In this document: in pieces, positions 12,309 through 22,841 of the stretch | How positions within the stretch are numbered: position 1 is the first letter of the stretch | Layout: each line of letters opens with the position of its first letter | Assembly (NCBI GenBank): GCA_963082975.1 | Contig: OY720347.1 | Coordinates: 47,120,655-47,184,654 of the forward strand | Length of the DNA: 64,000 bases | Direction of reading: 5' to 3' | From: Labia minor | Taxonomy: Eukaryota > Arthropoda > Insecta > Dermaptera > Spongiphoridae | Made by a program: the position numbers and the translations under genes | The notes under the pieces: generated by a model | Database searches by the model: none | What the model was told of the DNA's origin: nothing | The model's input: only the letters and a program-made list of their open reading frames with translations

Positions 12309-14190
12309 GATGTTTGGTCGAACCAAGTTTTTAAATAAAAAAAATATTCTCTATAATTAGTATTTATTTATTTTATCTATTAGAATAAATCTCACCATTG
12401 AAATAATATTAATAATGCTAATAAGATTGTAAATTTAATTATTTTAAGTTAAATAAATAAATATAATTGTATAAATAAATTTAAGTAAAAATCTCTGAAC
12501 AACTATTTTTTTTCAATTGAATATAATTCATAATATAAATCATTATTCATCTAACCAAATTTCAATAAATGCCATTAATAACCTGATGATTATAATTTGT
12601 GAAATCTTACATTTTAGTGGATGTGAACATTTCATTGAGATGCCCGTCTCACAAAGGGTCCTCTATGTCTCTAATCCGCATTTACTAATTGAACACAGAA
12701 ATGATATTGTGATGAGATCAACTACTTAAGAGCAATTAGTATTTTGAAAACAATCATTGGAACATACATTGACCGGCATTAAATTAAATTACAAATATTC
12801 TTTGTTGATCCTGATTAATTGTGTTACTTATAAGAGGGTCTAATATATGGAACTAGAACATAGAAAAAGAAAAAAACAACAAAATAGAATAATAAAATAA
12901 GCAAAATTATTTCATATTCATAAATCATTTAAAGGAAATTTTTTTTTTAAGATTTTTCATAAAAAAAAATTTAAGTTATTTAAATTAAATTTAAATTTAA
13001 ATCAGAAATTATCTCTAGAAATTATTTTCACAAACAATATCATTATAAATTTATTAAAATATACATTTTGTTTATTTTATAAACTCCATATTTTCATTTG
13101 TATTGTCCAACATTTAAATAGAAATAATAATCAAATAAAATTTTTTCACCCTGGATTGGAATAGAGTTTAGAGTTTAATTAAATTTGTTAGCCCAATTCC
13201 CAAAATTTTTTTTAGAAAATAAATTATAAAATGGTAAATGAAATCTAATATATAATAATTTTGATTTCATTAGTATTTATTATTATTATTATCATTAATG
13301 GGAATTTGGGAAACCAGCAGTTAAATATAATATTACTTAAATATATTTGAAAGTATAATAAAATAATTATAACTTAAACTCAATTAATTAAATATTAGTT
13401 TTTTTTAATTATATTGGCTTAAGGTTATCTATGCTCATTTTAGCCAGGATTAAATATTTAGCAAATGTAAATTTATTTATTATAAAAATCCATTACAATG
13501 TAAACTTATGATACATTTTGTTTATTTTAAATTCAAAGAGCATTAAAGACCGATTAGTCTCCTCTCTCACAATTAATACCCCACTCTTGTATTTTGTAAT
13601 ATATATTTACAATTAAAAAAAAGAGTCAGCGCTTTTATATAATATATATATATATTATTTATTTACATATCTGATTTAGATTCATCATTGTGTAAATTGT
13701 ATCACATTAGTTTTATTTATTCTGATTTATATAAAGCATATATAATGTTGATGAAATGTTTTCTCTTGATTATTTATATCTTATCTTCACTAGAATAAAA
13801 GTAATAGAAATATATATATATCAAGTTTAGTAATTTGATAATGAGAGCTAGAACTGATTAAAATATGATTCGTATAATTATTGTATTTATTTAAATGACT
13901 TAAATTTAGTATGGGTTGGGTTATGAAAAAAATGGCTTTTAAAATTAATAAATTTAATGTTTAATTTATTTGGTAGCACTCTGGTATTTATGAATAGAAA
14001 ATAGTGGGGTGATAAGGGAAAAGGTAAAATTGAATTAATTCAGAATAAAAATAAAATATTAAATTAAGATAAAATTAATATTTAATAATAAAAGAATTTA
14101 ACATAATTATGATTGGGATCATAAGAAATTATTAAGAGGTAATTAATTACAAATTAAAGTTAATTTATTTAATATTATAAATTAAATCAA
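12309..14190. other. A+T-rich DNA, no gene seen
   Basis: Includes a 70-codon ORF at 12517-12729 with no recognisable product, and an AT run at about 13640-13660. Nothing else can be supported. Confidence 0.6.
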
Positions 14191-14191
14191 A

Positions 14192-14275
14192 GAAATGAAA
14201 GCAACCCCATTTCTCCAAGTATCCCAATCCTGAGCTATAACCATCTAACCACTCACAGCGTCCTTGATCTTCCCA
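14192..14275 (-). pseudogene. LINE C-terminal tail fragment
   Basis: On the minus strand this short piece reads CTCAGGATTGGGATACTTGG, closely matching the LINE tail inside the Helitrons at 5950, 21580 and 43730, where the coding version gives an AQDRDTWRN-type motif. Here the Helitron end itself is absent. It may be an independent relic of the parent LINE or a truncated Helitron copy. It is too short to type further. Confidence 0.5.
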
Positions 14276-14589
14276 ATCCCACCATATATATATTTTGCAA
14301 CATATTTCTGAAAAATGGAACACCCGCAGCTCAGCTCAGGAGATACCTATTATTCTAATTTCTTTTTTATTTTTCATCATTTGAGGTACCCTTCACCTCA
14401 GAAAAATTTGGTTACCTTACTCCTTGTATTTTAGGCTCTGGAGTTTTTTGCGTACGGACGGACAGACTGTCGTATTAAATATATAGAAGATTGCAATTTA
14501 ATAACGGTCAACCACGTAGCTGTTATTGATAATATGAATAGTTGGTGCAAATAGAAACATGAGACTTTAGTTATTCCTTCAGGTTTTAT

Positions 14590-15870
14590 TGAGGCATCTT
14601 CTGTGGGCTGACGACTATTTGGGGGATTGGAAGTCGACCGTGATGTCTGCTCCTGGGTCTGTAATCCACTTAGGGATGATTTGTCTCTACTCCGATCTAT
14701 TAGAAGACTGATTAAAATTTGTCCTTACATCGATAAGAAAAACTCTTAATCCCCTCCTTTCCAATAACTCTCTCCTCTTTTGGTGTTCCTTGGTCAATTC
14801 TCGCCAATGTCAAGAACCACTTGTCATGAAATTTATTAGTTTTAAAAAGAGGAATTTATGAAATATTTTCTCTTCATCAATTGAAAATATTTTTTTATAT
14901 TGCCGGTTTTTTAAATGTTTTGTTCTCTTAAAGTTTTAAGAAACATGCCATGTCATGAAATTTATTGAGGGTGTTGACATGAGGATGTCACTGTTTGTTA
15001 TATGTACGTGAAGCTAGCACCGCCATTTTATAATTCCAGAAAAAACGCAATTGTGCCATTAGGAAAAGTTGTGCTTGACTAGCACAACTCAGCACACCTT
15101 AAGCAGTTCCTTTTAGTACTCGGTCGGCACAACTCAGCACAACTCGAACAATTGGGATTTCTGTGACGGTTCGAGATTGGCATGCAATTAAAGATCGAAA
15201 TAATGATTAGCGGGCAAACCAAAATCTATTTTGGGCTGTACCATGGACAGTTTTGATCTGACGAAATTGTGCCATTAGGAAAAGTAGTTGTGCTTGACTA
15301 GCACATCTCAGCACAACTTTCGAAAATTCAAAAATGTAAAATTTCAGTTTTTCCTACATTACTTTTTGCCATTTTTTTTTGACAAGCTACGCAATTTTTA
15401 TTTTATTAATGAATGATTCCTTGTTGTATTCAACCAGCACAACTTAGCACAACTCGCAGGATTTGTTTATCTGTCACTCTGAAAAAGTTATAAGAGGTTT
15501 AATACTATGTCTTATAATATTAAATTTGGATATTTTTTATCTCCTAAACGGAAAGAGCCAGAGTTGTTCTGCTTGCGGCACAATGTTTAGTAGCCAAGAT
15601 AGTATCCAGCACAATTTTTGTTTTTTTGGAAAAACAAAATGGCGGTACCAGCAAAAAAAATCGTTTTTTTTTTATTTTCCGGTTTTGTTTTTTGAGATGG
15701 CACAACGTAGCACAAACTTAGCACAACTTAGAACAATTGCGTTTTTTCTGGAATTATAAAATGGCGGTGCTAACTTCACGCACATGTTTGTTATAAATGT
15801 TTATTTATAGTATTTTTGACTATATTTCCCTATTAAAGGCCATTTTTATGCTTATATATTACAATATGTA
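14590..15870 (-). repeat. Repeat B, copy 1, split by a Mutator-like insertion
   Basis: On the minus strand, 15796-15870 and 14590-14991 align in order with 34738-35150. Shared blocks are TTACAATAT...GCATAAAAATG, CTATTTCCCTATTAAAA, GAGGATGTCA, GAAGAGAAA, GGCGAGAATTGACCA and the CTTCTAATAGATCGG / CATAGATTGGACGG block. The copy is interrupted between 14992 and 15795 by the long-TIR element described separately. It has no ORF and no known class. Confidence 0.65.
15003..15784. mobile_element. Long-TIR nonautonomous element, Mutator-like
   Basis: The terminal inverted repeats are about 52 bases long (15003-15054 and 15733-15784). They begin TGTACGTGAAGCTAGCACC and, on the complement of the right end, TGTGCGTGAAGTTAGCACC; inside both is CAGAAAAAACGCAATTGT. 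The flanking direct repeat TGTTTGTTATA (14992-15002, 15785-15795) is 11 bases, within the 8-11-base range of Mutator-like elements. The interior carries about a dozen copies of the motif AGCACAACT, often in tandem pairs, on the same strand (for example 15076, 15125, 15430, 15700), as expected of transposase-binding subterminal repeats. A 98-codon ORF at 15463-15759 runs into the right TIR and is considered noncoding. Confidence 0.85.
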
Positions 15871-16740
15871 TTATTTTTTTTTTGTATAAATATAAAATTT
15901 ACATATTATAAATTTAAACATTTAATTTTATTTCAAATTCATTATTTATTTGTATATATAAAAATTTATATTTTGCTGTTCATATTTTTATATGAGAAAT
16001 TCTAATGATTTTTTTTCTATCTATAATATATTTATATTATTATTTTTCAATTTTCCTTCAGGCATCTTTTTACGAATACAATTTATTATCATAATAATGA
16101 AAGAATTGATATTAAAATTAATAATGTAAAATGTCGTCTGAGTGTTTGTGATCATGTTGAACAAACATAAATAAACCAATGTTAAATATTTTATTTCTAT
16201 ATCTCTCAGTTTCATAGCTCCAGGGACTACTTAACAATATTACCCCCCTTGTTTATATCGATTTCTCTATCAAAAGGTTTTAACCTTTTTCTTTAATTGC
16301 CTATTGTCTTCCTACAAAGAGGAGAAATGAATTTGTTTCATATTAGTAACAGTTCTATTAATACTATATATCCTATCCTTTACTCTTTATTACAAATCTT
16401 TTGAAAATTAATCTTGATTTAAAAAAAAAATATATTGAAAAATATAATATAATTAATAAAAAGTCAAAAGATAATTTTATGGAAATGTACCAGTTCAAAG
16501 TTATAATTTCGATTTTATATTTCATTTCATCACGCAATTTTTTTTTCCTTCCTCTTTATAACTTAATTAATCAATAACATTGGTTCATGAACTTCATCTT
16601 TATATATATTATATATACTTATATATTATTAGATGAACTGTTAATAAATCATATTTGTTATATACGTATATAAATGGTGTGTAGTGAAAAAAAAATTTAA
16701 AAAAAAGAAGGAAAAGGAAAGAAAAAGTTAAAGAAGTAAT
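15871..16740. other. A+T-rich DNA, no gene seen
   Basis: A 64-codon minus-strand ORF at 16021-16215 has a low-complexity product and no support. No repeat or regulatory match was recognised. Confidence 0.55.
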
Positions 16741-17000
16741 TGGATGGATTAAATAAGTGCTATCTTGTCAAGTCGCTGTGAAATGTTTGTTTTAGAGTAA
16801 AAGAAGGCGAGGGCAGAAAGCTGGACGTTAAAGACGTTAGAGGAGATTCACCCTCCATGATGGCAACCGACAGTATTTGTCAGGAGTAAAAATGCTTGGC
16901 AACCAGTGGCACTGTTAGGCAAACCTCCCCGTTACAGACACCTGAAGAATTTTAATATTCTCTCTCCGGCATAAGAGAATTCTTCTTCAAACAAAATTAA
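16741..17000. other. G+C-richer island of unknown nature
   Basis: About 200 bases of balanced composition (around 16790-16990) with no long ORF and no second copy in the window. It could be a conserved noncoding element, a small exon or a decayed repeat. Nothing in the sequence decides between these. Confidence 0.25.
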
Positions 17001-17702
17001 AACTTTTTGCAAGTAGACAGTTTTAATATATATATATGTATATATATATTATGCTATCGCAATGAAATGTTTTTATTAGCTGAAAAATCAACTTTAAACT
17101 CGTTTATTGTAATAAAAGAAAATTCTATTCTCTTTATAAATTTACAAATTTAATAATTATTTTACTATTTCTTGGGTAGACATCAAAGAATATTTTAATA
17201 AAATAAAAAAACAGTAATAAATTAATAATAATCTATTAAATAATTAACTAATAAATTTATACAGTAGAAATAGTAATTGTAGTAATAATAGTAGTAGAAG
17301 TATTAGAAGATAATAGTATATAATAATATTATGAATATAAATGTATTTTTATAATTTTCATTACTAATATTATGATATTGATTATTATTATTATTATTAT
17401 CATCATCATTTGAAGTAATAGAAAACATTTATATGTTAATTTAATTAAAATAAAAAAATGAAAAGTTTATAGTATGGCAATAATAAAAACAACTTTATTT
17501 TTTTTTTTTGTTTTTTGTTTTCGAAATATAATTATTTCTCTTATTTTTTTGTAATTTTAAAAAATTCTTAAAATACCATTAAAATATATTTTAGAATCCA
17601 TGAAAGCATCTAATAACTATATATCATGCGAGAATTAAAAATCAATAAAACTTTAAAATTAAATTATTTTAAAATTTCAAAAAGAATTTTTAAATATAAT
17701 GT
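17001..17702. other. A+T-rich DNA with short microsatellites
   Basis: Contains short (AT)n and (ATT/ATC)n runs (about 17025-17050 and 17380-17410). No gene is visible. Confidence 0.6.
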
Positions 17703-17815
17703 TTAAGCCGGCTCCACACATGCGGTGTTTGTCAAATAAAGAATATTTACCAAATACCGAGCACCAAGTTTAGTTGCTTGTATTGAATATTCGTCTTGTT
17801 AATATTATTAATATA

Positions 17816-18133
17816 CTAGCTGCTCAGAGCGCCTTCGGCGCACTTCACACCTAGACGGGGGCTCCGCCCCCTGTACCCCCGAGTGGTACATAGTATTTGC
17901 TTGACAGTAGTAAAAGGTTTTCATCCATTTTGTTTCAATCAGTATATTACATAAAACATTCATAGAGATATGTAAGAATACTGTGATATAATTAACGTCA
18001 AAATTTTTCGGTCAGACAGACAAATATAAAAAATTTTAAACTCACTTTTGGCTTCCAAAGATCATGAAAGGTCTGCAAAAAATTTTAAATTCTGAGCAAT
18101 GTGCAGACAAAAACCTTTTTTTATATATATAGA
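17816..18133 (-). mobile_element. Short Helitron (H1 family), both ends intact
   Basis: On the minus strand it starts TCTATATATATAAAAAAAGG preceded by A (position 18134), and ends with a hairpin of GCGCCGAAGGCGCTC type followed by TGAGCAGCTAG and then T (17815). This is the TC...CTRR structure with A|T insertion expected of canonical Helitrons. At 318 bases it joins the 5' ~170 bases of the family directly to the 3' ~150 bases, so it is a deletion derivative with no coding sequence. Confidence 0.85.
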
Positions 18134-18881
18134 TAATAATAATAAAAAACATTTTAATAAATTTAAAAAATATACCCAATTTAAAAATGTCAAAAATTTA
18201 AAATAACTTTATATCATCATATTTTAATTTTTATATATTTTCACTTCATAAAATACTAAATAATATTTTTTTTTTATTATTCAATGATAAAATTTATATA
18301 TTATTATATTATATATATTATAGAAAAGAAGAAATATTCAATTAAATAAAAAATAATTTATGATAAAAATATGATCTAATAAATATTTTATTAAATTAAT
18401 TAAAATGAGAACTTTTAGAATAAATGATTTAAATGCATTGATATTTGAATATTAGAATTTAAAATAAAAAGTGAAATATTATAATAATTCTTTAATTGGG
18501 AATCGCTATGATAATTCATTGTTTGAAATGATTCCGCTAGGGACAGTGGGCCACGCCAGGCTCTTGAATGAACAACACGGAGAATTATATAAACTTTAAA
18601 AAATTAATTTCTGCGGTTATTGATTAAATATTAATAAAATTTATAGCCTATGTTACTCTAGGGGTATATAAGAATATTGTGATGTAATTTCAAAGAAATC
18701 GGTTCAGCCAATTCTGAGTCTATAAAATAGTAATTTTCCGGATAGACAGACCGACAGACAGACAGACATGAAAAATTCTAAAGTCACTTTTGGATTCTAG
18801 AGGTCATGAAACGCGAAGATATGCAAAAATTTTTAAATTCTGAGCAATGTGCAGACAAAAACCTTTTTTTATATATATAGA
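18134..18881 (-). mobile_element. Truncated Helitron (H1 family), 5' part only
   Basis: Reverse complement of the first ~870 bases of the Helitron at 18952, with its TC start at 18880-18881 and T at 18882. It stops abruptly next to the short Helitron at 18133 and has no 3' hairpin. It lies head-to-head with the full-length copy that starts only 70 bases away, making a large imperfect inverted repeat. Confidence 0.8.
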
Positions 18882-19065
18882 TAAATTAACCTCCTTAATT
18901 TGGTTTATTGAATTTAATTGAATTCAATTAATCATAATAATTGTAGTGTAATCTATATATATAAAAAAAGGTTTTTGTCTGCACATTGCTCAGAATTTAA
19001 AAATTTTTGCATATCTTCGCGTTTCATGACCTCTAGAATCCAAAAGTGACTTTAGAATTTTTCAC

Positions 19066-19156
<91 letters not shown>
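19066..19156 (+). repeat. (GTCT)n microsatellite inside Helitron H1
   Basis: About 23 near-perfect tetranucleotide units. The equivalent site in the second Helitron copy (40862-40920) has about 15 units, and the truncated minus-strand copy (about 18740-18770) has only a few, so the tract has expanded differently in each copy. Confidence 0.95.
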
Positions 19157-20679
19157 CGGAAAATTACTATTTTATAGACTCAGAATTGGCTGAACCGATT
19201 TCTTTGAAATTACATCACAATATTCTTATATACCTCTAGAGTAACATAGGCTATAAATTTTATTAATATCTTATCAATAACCGCAGAAATTAATTTTTTA
19301 AAGTTTATATAATTCTCCGTGTTGTTCATTCAAGAGCAGCTCGCGGCTCACTGTCGGCCTAGCGGAATCATTTCAAACAATGAATTATCATAGAGATTCC
19401 CAATCGAAGAATTATTATAATATTTCCCTTTTTATTTTAAATTCTAATATACAAATATCAATTCAATTAAATAATTTATTCTAAAAGTTCTCAATTTAAT
19501 TAAAATATTTATTAGATCATATTTTTATCTTAAATTATTTTTTATTTAATTGAATATTTCATCTTTTCTATAATATATATATAATAATATATAAATTTTA
19601 TCATTGAATAATAAAAAAAAATATTATTTAACCTGAATTAAAATGACTGAATTATATTATCTTTGTTTTTTATTTTAATTTAATTACTCTATTATTAATT
19701 ACTAAATATATATATAATATATAAAAATTAAAATATGATGATATAAAGTTGTTTTAAATTTTTGACATTTTTAAATTGGGTATATTTTTTAAATTTATTA
19801 AAATGTCTTTTTTTATTTATTATGTTTAAAAGATTCATTTTTATTATGTGATATTAATAAAAAATAACGATGCTCTGTGCAAGTCGAATCATGTTGCACA
19901 TAATTAAATAACAATTGCCAAACAAAGAATATAATATTTTTTTAAATTCTTATATTTAAATATCATTTCAATTAAATAATTTATTCTAAAAGGTCTCATT
20001 TTAATGCAATTTATAATTTTCTTCTAATTCAGATTTAGGACAAATCGTACAACATTATATCAAATCTCGCTAAGAACATTCAATATTTTTGTACACAAAA
20101 TATTCAGAGTATTGGCTAAGCGTATCACTCACAATCAGTTTATATTGAAATTTATATAAATTAACAAAGTAAAAATTTTTATTTGTTTAAATTTTATTAT
20201 AATGAATCAAAAAAAATTAAATATATAGATCACATGATTAAGAGAAGCAAAAAACTTAACAGAAAATAACTGTTGGATGGAGGTCGGACATGACAGAAAC
20301 TGTAAGCGAAATCTTCATATTGCGACGAATAATTTTCAAATCCCTTAGCACCACAGAATTTAAGTTTCTTTTAAGGAAAATAACTATGATCTAAAAAAAT
20401 TAATAAATGAACTTAATAATAAAAAAACAAATAAATCAATTAATTTAAATTAATACTATTAATGAATGTATATATTGATAATTTATCTATAGTTTTATAC
20501 CGTTAATTTTTATAAATTGTCTCAAGTCTCTATTTTTGCATTTTCTCAAGTTTCATTATAATTAAAAATATTCAATAATAATCTAGCAATGAAAATAAAA
20601 TACCAAAATGTAATGATCAAGAAATATTATACTCTATTATAACATATACAATACTTATAAACTATAGGCGGAGGAAATA

Positions 20680-21660
20680 TTAGGAGATATCATTGCGGGT
20701 TCAGGCCAAATCGACCAACATTAATTAAGATATTTTCATTATGACAGATATTAGGAACAAAACCGCGAATTCAATATTTCTGTTCACTAATTATTTGTAG
20801 ACTTTAGTAAAACATACGCATAACTCAATAGATCCGGATAAACTTTTTCAAATTTTCAATCTTCAAATTTCTCTTGAAGGTAGTAAAGAAAGAATAAGAT
20901 GCGGAAATCAATTGTAAAATATTAGGTTACTCAGACGACTTAAATATAATAGGAGATTCGGCAATTGCAATTACAGATAGCGAGGAAAATTTAATGGAGG
21001 TTTGAAATTAATAGTGATAAGAAAAAATATTTAGTAACAAAGAGGAAGAGTATTAACATACAAAATCTTAAGATGCAAAATGTAGAATTTGAATATGTAG
21101 AAAAATTGAATGTAATCACGAAGGATAATAATATTTGAGAAGAATTTAAATCGGGGTTGCAATCGGGAAACGCCTGTTATCTGCAATAAAGAGGCTTATC
21201 TCTTCAAAATTATTATCAAAGGGAATATATAAAAAGTTTATTTTGCCTGTTGCATTATATGGGTGGGAGGCATGGTCTATGACCCTTGGAGATGAGAGTA
21301 GATTCAGAGTATTTGAGAATAGGATTCTTCCCTGCATTTATTGGCCAAAGAAAGATGAGGTCACCGGGGAATGGGGGAGACAGCATAACAAGAAATTGCA
21401 TGGTCTCTCTGCATCTTCAGAAATAGTTAGGGTTATAAAAGGGAAAAAGCTGCGATAGGCAGGGCACGTGGCAAGAATGGGAGAGGAAAAAGATATTGGT
21501 GGGAAGACCGATTGGAAAACGTCCGCTTGGAAAACCAATGACGCGTAGGAAGGGACGTAAGAGAGATGGAATAAGGGCTCAGGATAGGGACACTTGGAGA
21601 AATGTGGTTGTTGCGGCTAAGAACTTTAGAGTATCTTTGAGCCACATAGGTAGATAGATA
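20680..21660 (+). pseudogene. LINE reverse transcriptase fragment carried by Helitron
   Basis: Reading across several frames gives reverse transcriptase landmarks in order: CGFRPNRPT near 20697, a QILG block, a VDF-like block near 20805, then LGYSDDLNIIGDS near 20925. The last is the [YF]xDD polymerase active site in the usual non-LTR context. The C-terminal part is readable as one ORF at 21243-21458 with ALYGWEAWSMTLGDESRFRV, DEVTGEW and KKLR, a block common in arthropod LINEs just after the polymerase domain. A WAGHVARMGEE continuation in another frame and a tail with AQDRDTWRN follow. Stops and frameshifts interrupt it throughout. Because the same segment occurs next to the Helitron 3' end in every copy, it was captured before the family spread. 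Confidence 0.8.
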
Positions 21661-22022
21661 TAACATATACAATAATAATATATATAATTAATATAGTGAT
21701 TAAATTAAAATATATTTTTTAAATAAGAACACAAAAAGAAATGAATGTTTTATGTAATATACTGAGTGAAACAAAATGGATGAAAACCTTTTAATACTTT
21801 CAACCACCAAATACTATGTACAACTCGGGGGTACAGGGGGCGGAGCCCCCGTCTAGGTGTGAAGAGCGCCGAAGGCGCTCTGAGCAGCTAGTACTTTATA
21901 AATAAATTATTTAATGGAATTGTTAATTTATTATATAAAAAAAGGAATTGTTAGAGAAACAATATTATTTATTAAAATTGTGGATATAAATATTCTCAAA
22001 TATTCGTTTTGAGCTCACTATA

Positions 22023-22700
22023 CGAGGTGTGAATATTAAATAACGAGACTGCTTACAAAAAATGGTTTAATTAAAAAAATTATGGTACAATCGAACTTTC
22101 CCCCTCAAATTAGTCCCCTCCACTCGCCACACACCGCTTCATCCTTTTTTTCCACTGCTCATAGCAGTGTTCGAAGTCGTTTTTTGTTAGGCCTTTCAGA
22201 AGCTCCGCCGTTTTTCTTTTCACCTCTTCCATCTACTCGAATCGGCTTCCCTTTAGTGCGGACTTGATTATTGGAAACAGGTAGAAGTCGCAGGGTGCTA
22301 GATCAGGGGAGTAAAGAGGGTGTTCCAGCACTGGAGTTGAAATGGAAACAGGACGCTGGTCATCTTCGGTGCTCTCTCGACCCTCAGAATATTTTTTGTG
22401 CCACTCAAAAACACGCGCACATGATAAAGAACTCTCACCGTAAGCCTCTTTTAATAATTTATAACACTCGGTCGGGGTTGATACGTTGATCGTGTTTTCG
22501 TCCCACATCGTTTTCGACGGAGGAACAAAAAGACGTTTATTTTAAACCACTACAGAAAAAAACTACTTCACCGCCAGACAAGTGTTCTTAGACTGGAATA
22601 GTAGACCCTTCCAGCTGTACAACGGTTCATTAGGTTCTAGCCTACCCTCTCCTGGAGGCCGTCTGCGCGTGCAGTCTCGTTATTTAATAGCCACACCTCG
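22023..22700 (-). mobile_element. mariner deletion derivative with intact TIRs
   Basis: The TIRs pair CGAGGTGTGAATATTAAATA on the left with TATTTAATAGCCACACCTCG on the right, continuing into AACGAGACTGC/GCAGTCTCGTT. The flanking target is TA on both sides (22021-22022, 22701-22702). The 678-bp element is about half the normal mariner length of ~1.3 kb because the middle of the transposase is deleted. It inserted into the PIF/Harbinger element. Confidence 0.92.
22105..22508 (-). pseudogene. mariner transposase, internally deleted
   Basis: A 91-codon ORF (22233-22508) begins MWDENTIN and carries the N-terminal DNA-binding region: ECYKLLKEAYGESSLSCARV, EWHKKYSEGRE and EDDQRP. It then jumps straight to LYSPDLAPCDFYLFP, the block with the last catalytic aspartate. 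The region between, which would hold the first two catalytic aspartates, is missing. The C-terminus continues in another frame with EEVKRKTAELLKGL and EHCYEQWKKRMKRC, typical of the family. It cannot be active. The sequence type resembles the SETMAR-like/irritans-group mariners common in arthropods. Confidence 0.88.
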
Positions 22701-22841
22701 TAATAGCGAACTAGCGAGCACCCGAATGTTTGTGCTCGGCATATACCAAGCGTAGGGCAAGCAACTCATCCACACATGGCGGTGTTTTTCAAATGTTTTG
22801 CTTGATATTTGTCAAACACCGCAAGTGTGGAGCCGGCTTTA

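Larger units (their letters stand above)
18952..21891 (+). mobile_element. Helitron H1, full-length nonautonomous copy 1
   Basis: It begins TCTATATATATAAAAAAAGG after A (18951). It ends with the hairpin GAGCGCCGAAGGCGCTC, TGAGCAGCTAG and T (21892). This fits rolling-circle Helitrons, which insert between A and T, start TC and end in a hairpin plus CTRR. No Rep or helicase motif is seen, so it is nonautonomous. Within the first 200 bases is a TGTC/GTCT microsatellite, and from about 20680 to 21660 it carries a decayed LINE reverse transcriptase segment. Compared with copy 2 (40748-44042) it lacks about 390 bases that would lie near 20009. It sits inside the PIF/Harbinger element. Confidence 0.9.
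17706..22838. mobile_element. PIF/Harbinger-type element split by nested insertions
   Basis: The left end is AGCCGGCTCCACACATGCGG and the complement of the right end is AGCCGGCTCCACACTTGCGG; identity continues through GTGTTTG(T/A)CAAATA, giving TIRs of about 33 bases. The flanking trinucleotide is TTA on both sides (17703-17705, 22839-22841), the usual TWA target of PIF/Harbinger elements. Subterminal blocks GAGCACCAA/GAGCACAAA and GTTGCTTG also correspond between the two ends. Subtracting the nested Helitrons (17816-21891) and mariner (22023-22700) leaves about 380 bases, so the original was probably a MITE. No Harbinger transposase or MADF/Myb gene is visible. Confidence 0.8.

Noticed and set aside
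15076..15730. AGCACAACT repeats as a CRISPR-like array
   Set aside because: Repeats are short, irregularly spaced, often directly adjacent, lie within a TIR element, and the genome is eukaryotic.
15463..15759. 98-codon ORF
   Set aside because: It lies in the Mutator-like element, runs into the right TIR and is read through AGCACAACT repeats.
21243..21458. ALYGWEAWS ORF as a host gene
   Set aside because: It is a LINE segment inside a Helitron, present again at 43309-43611, with decayed reverse transcriptase motifs upstream.
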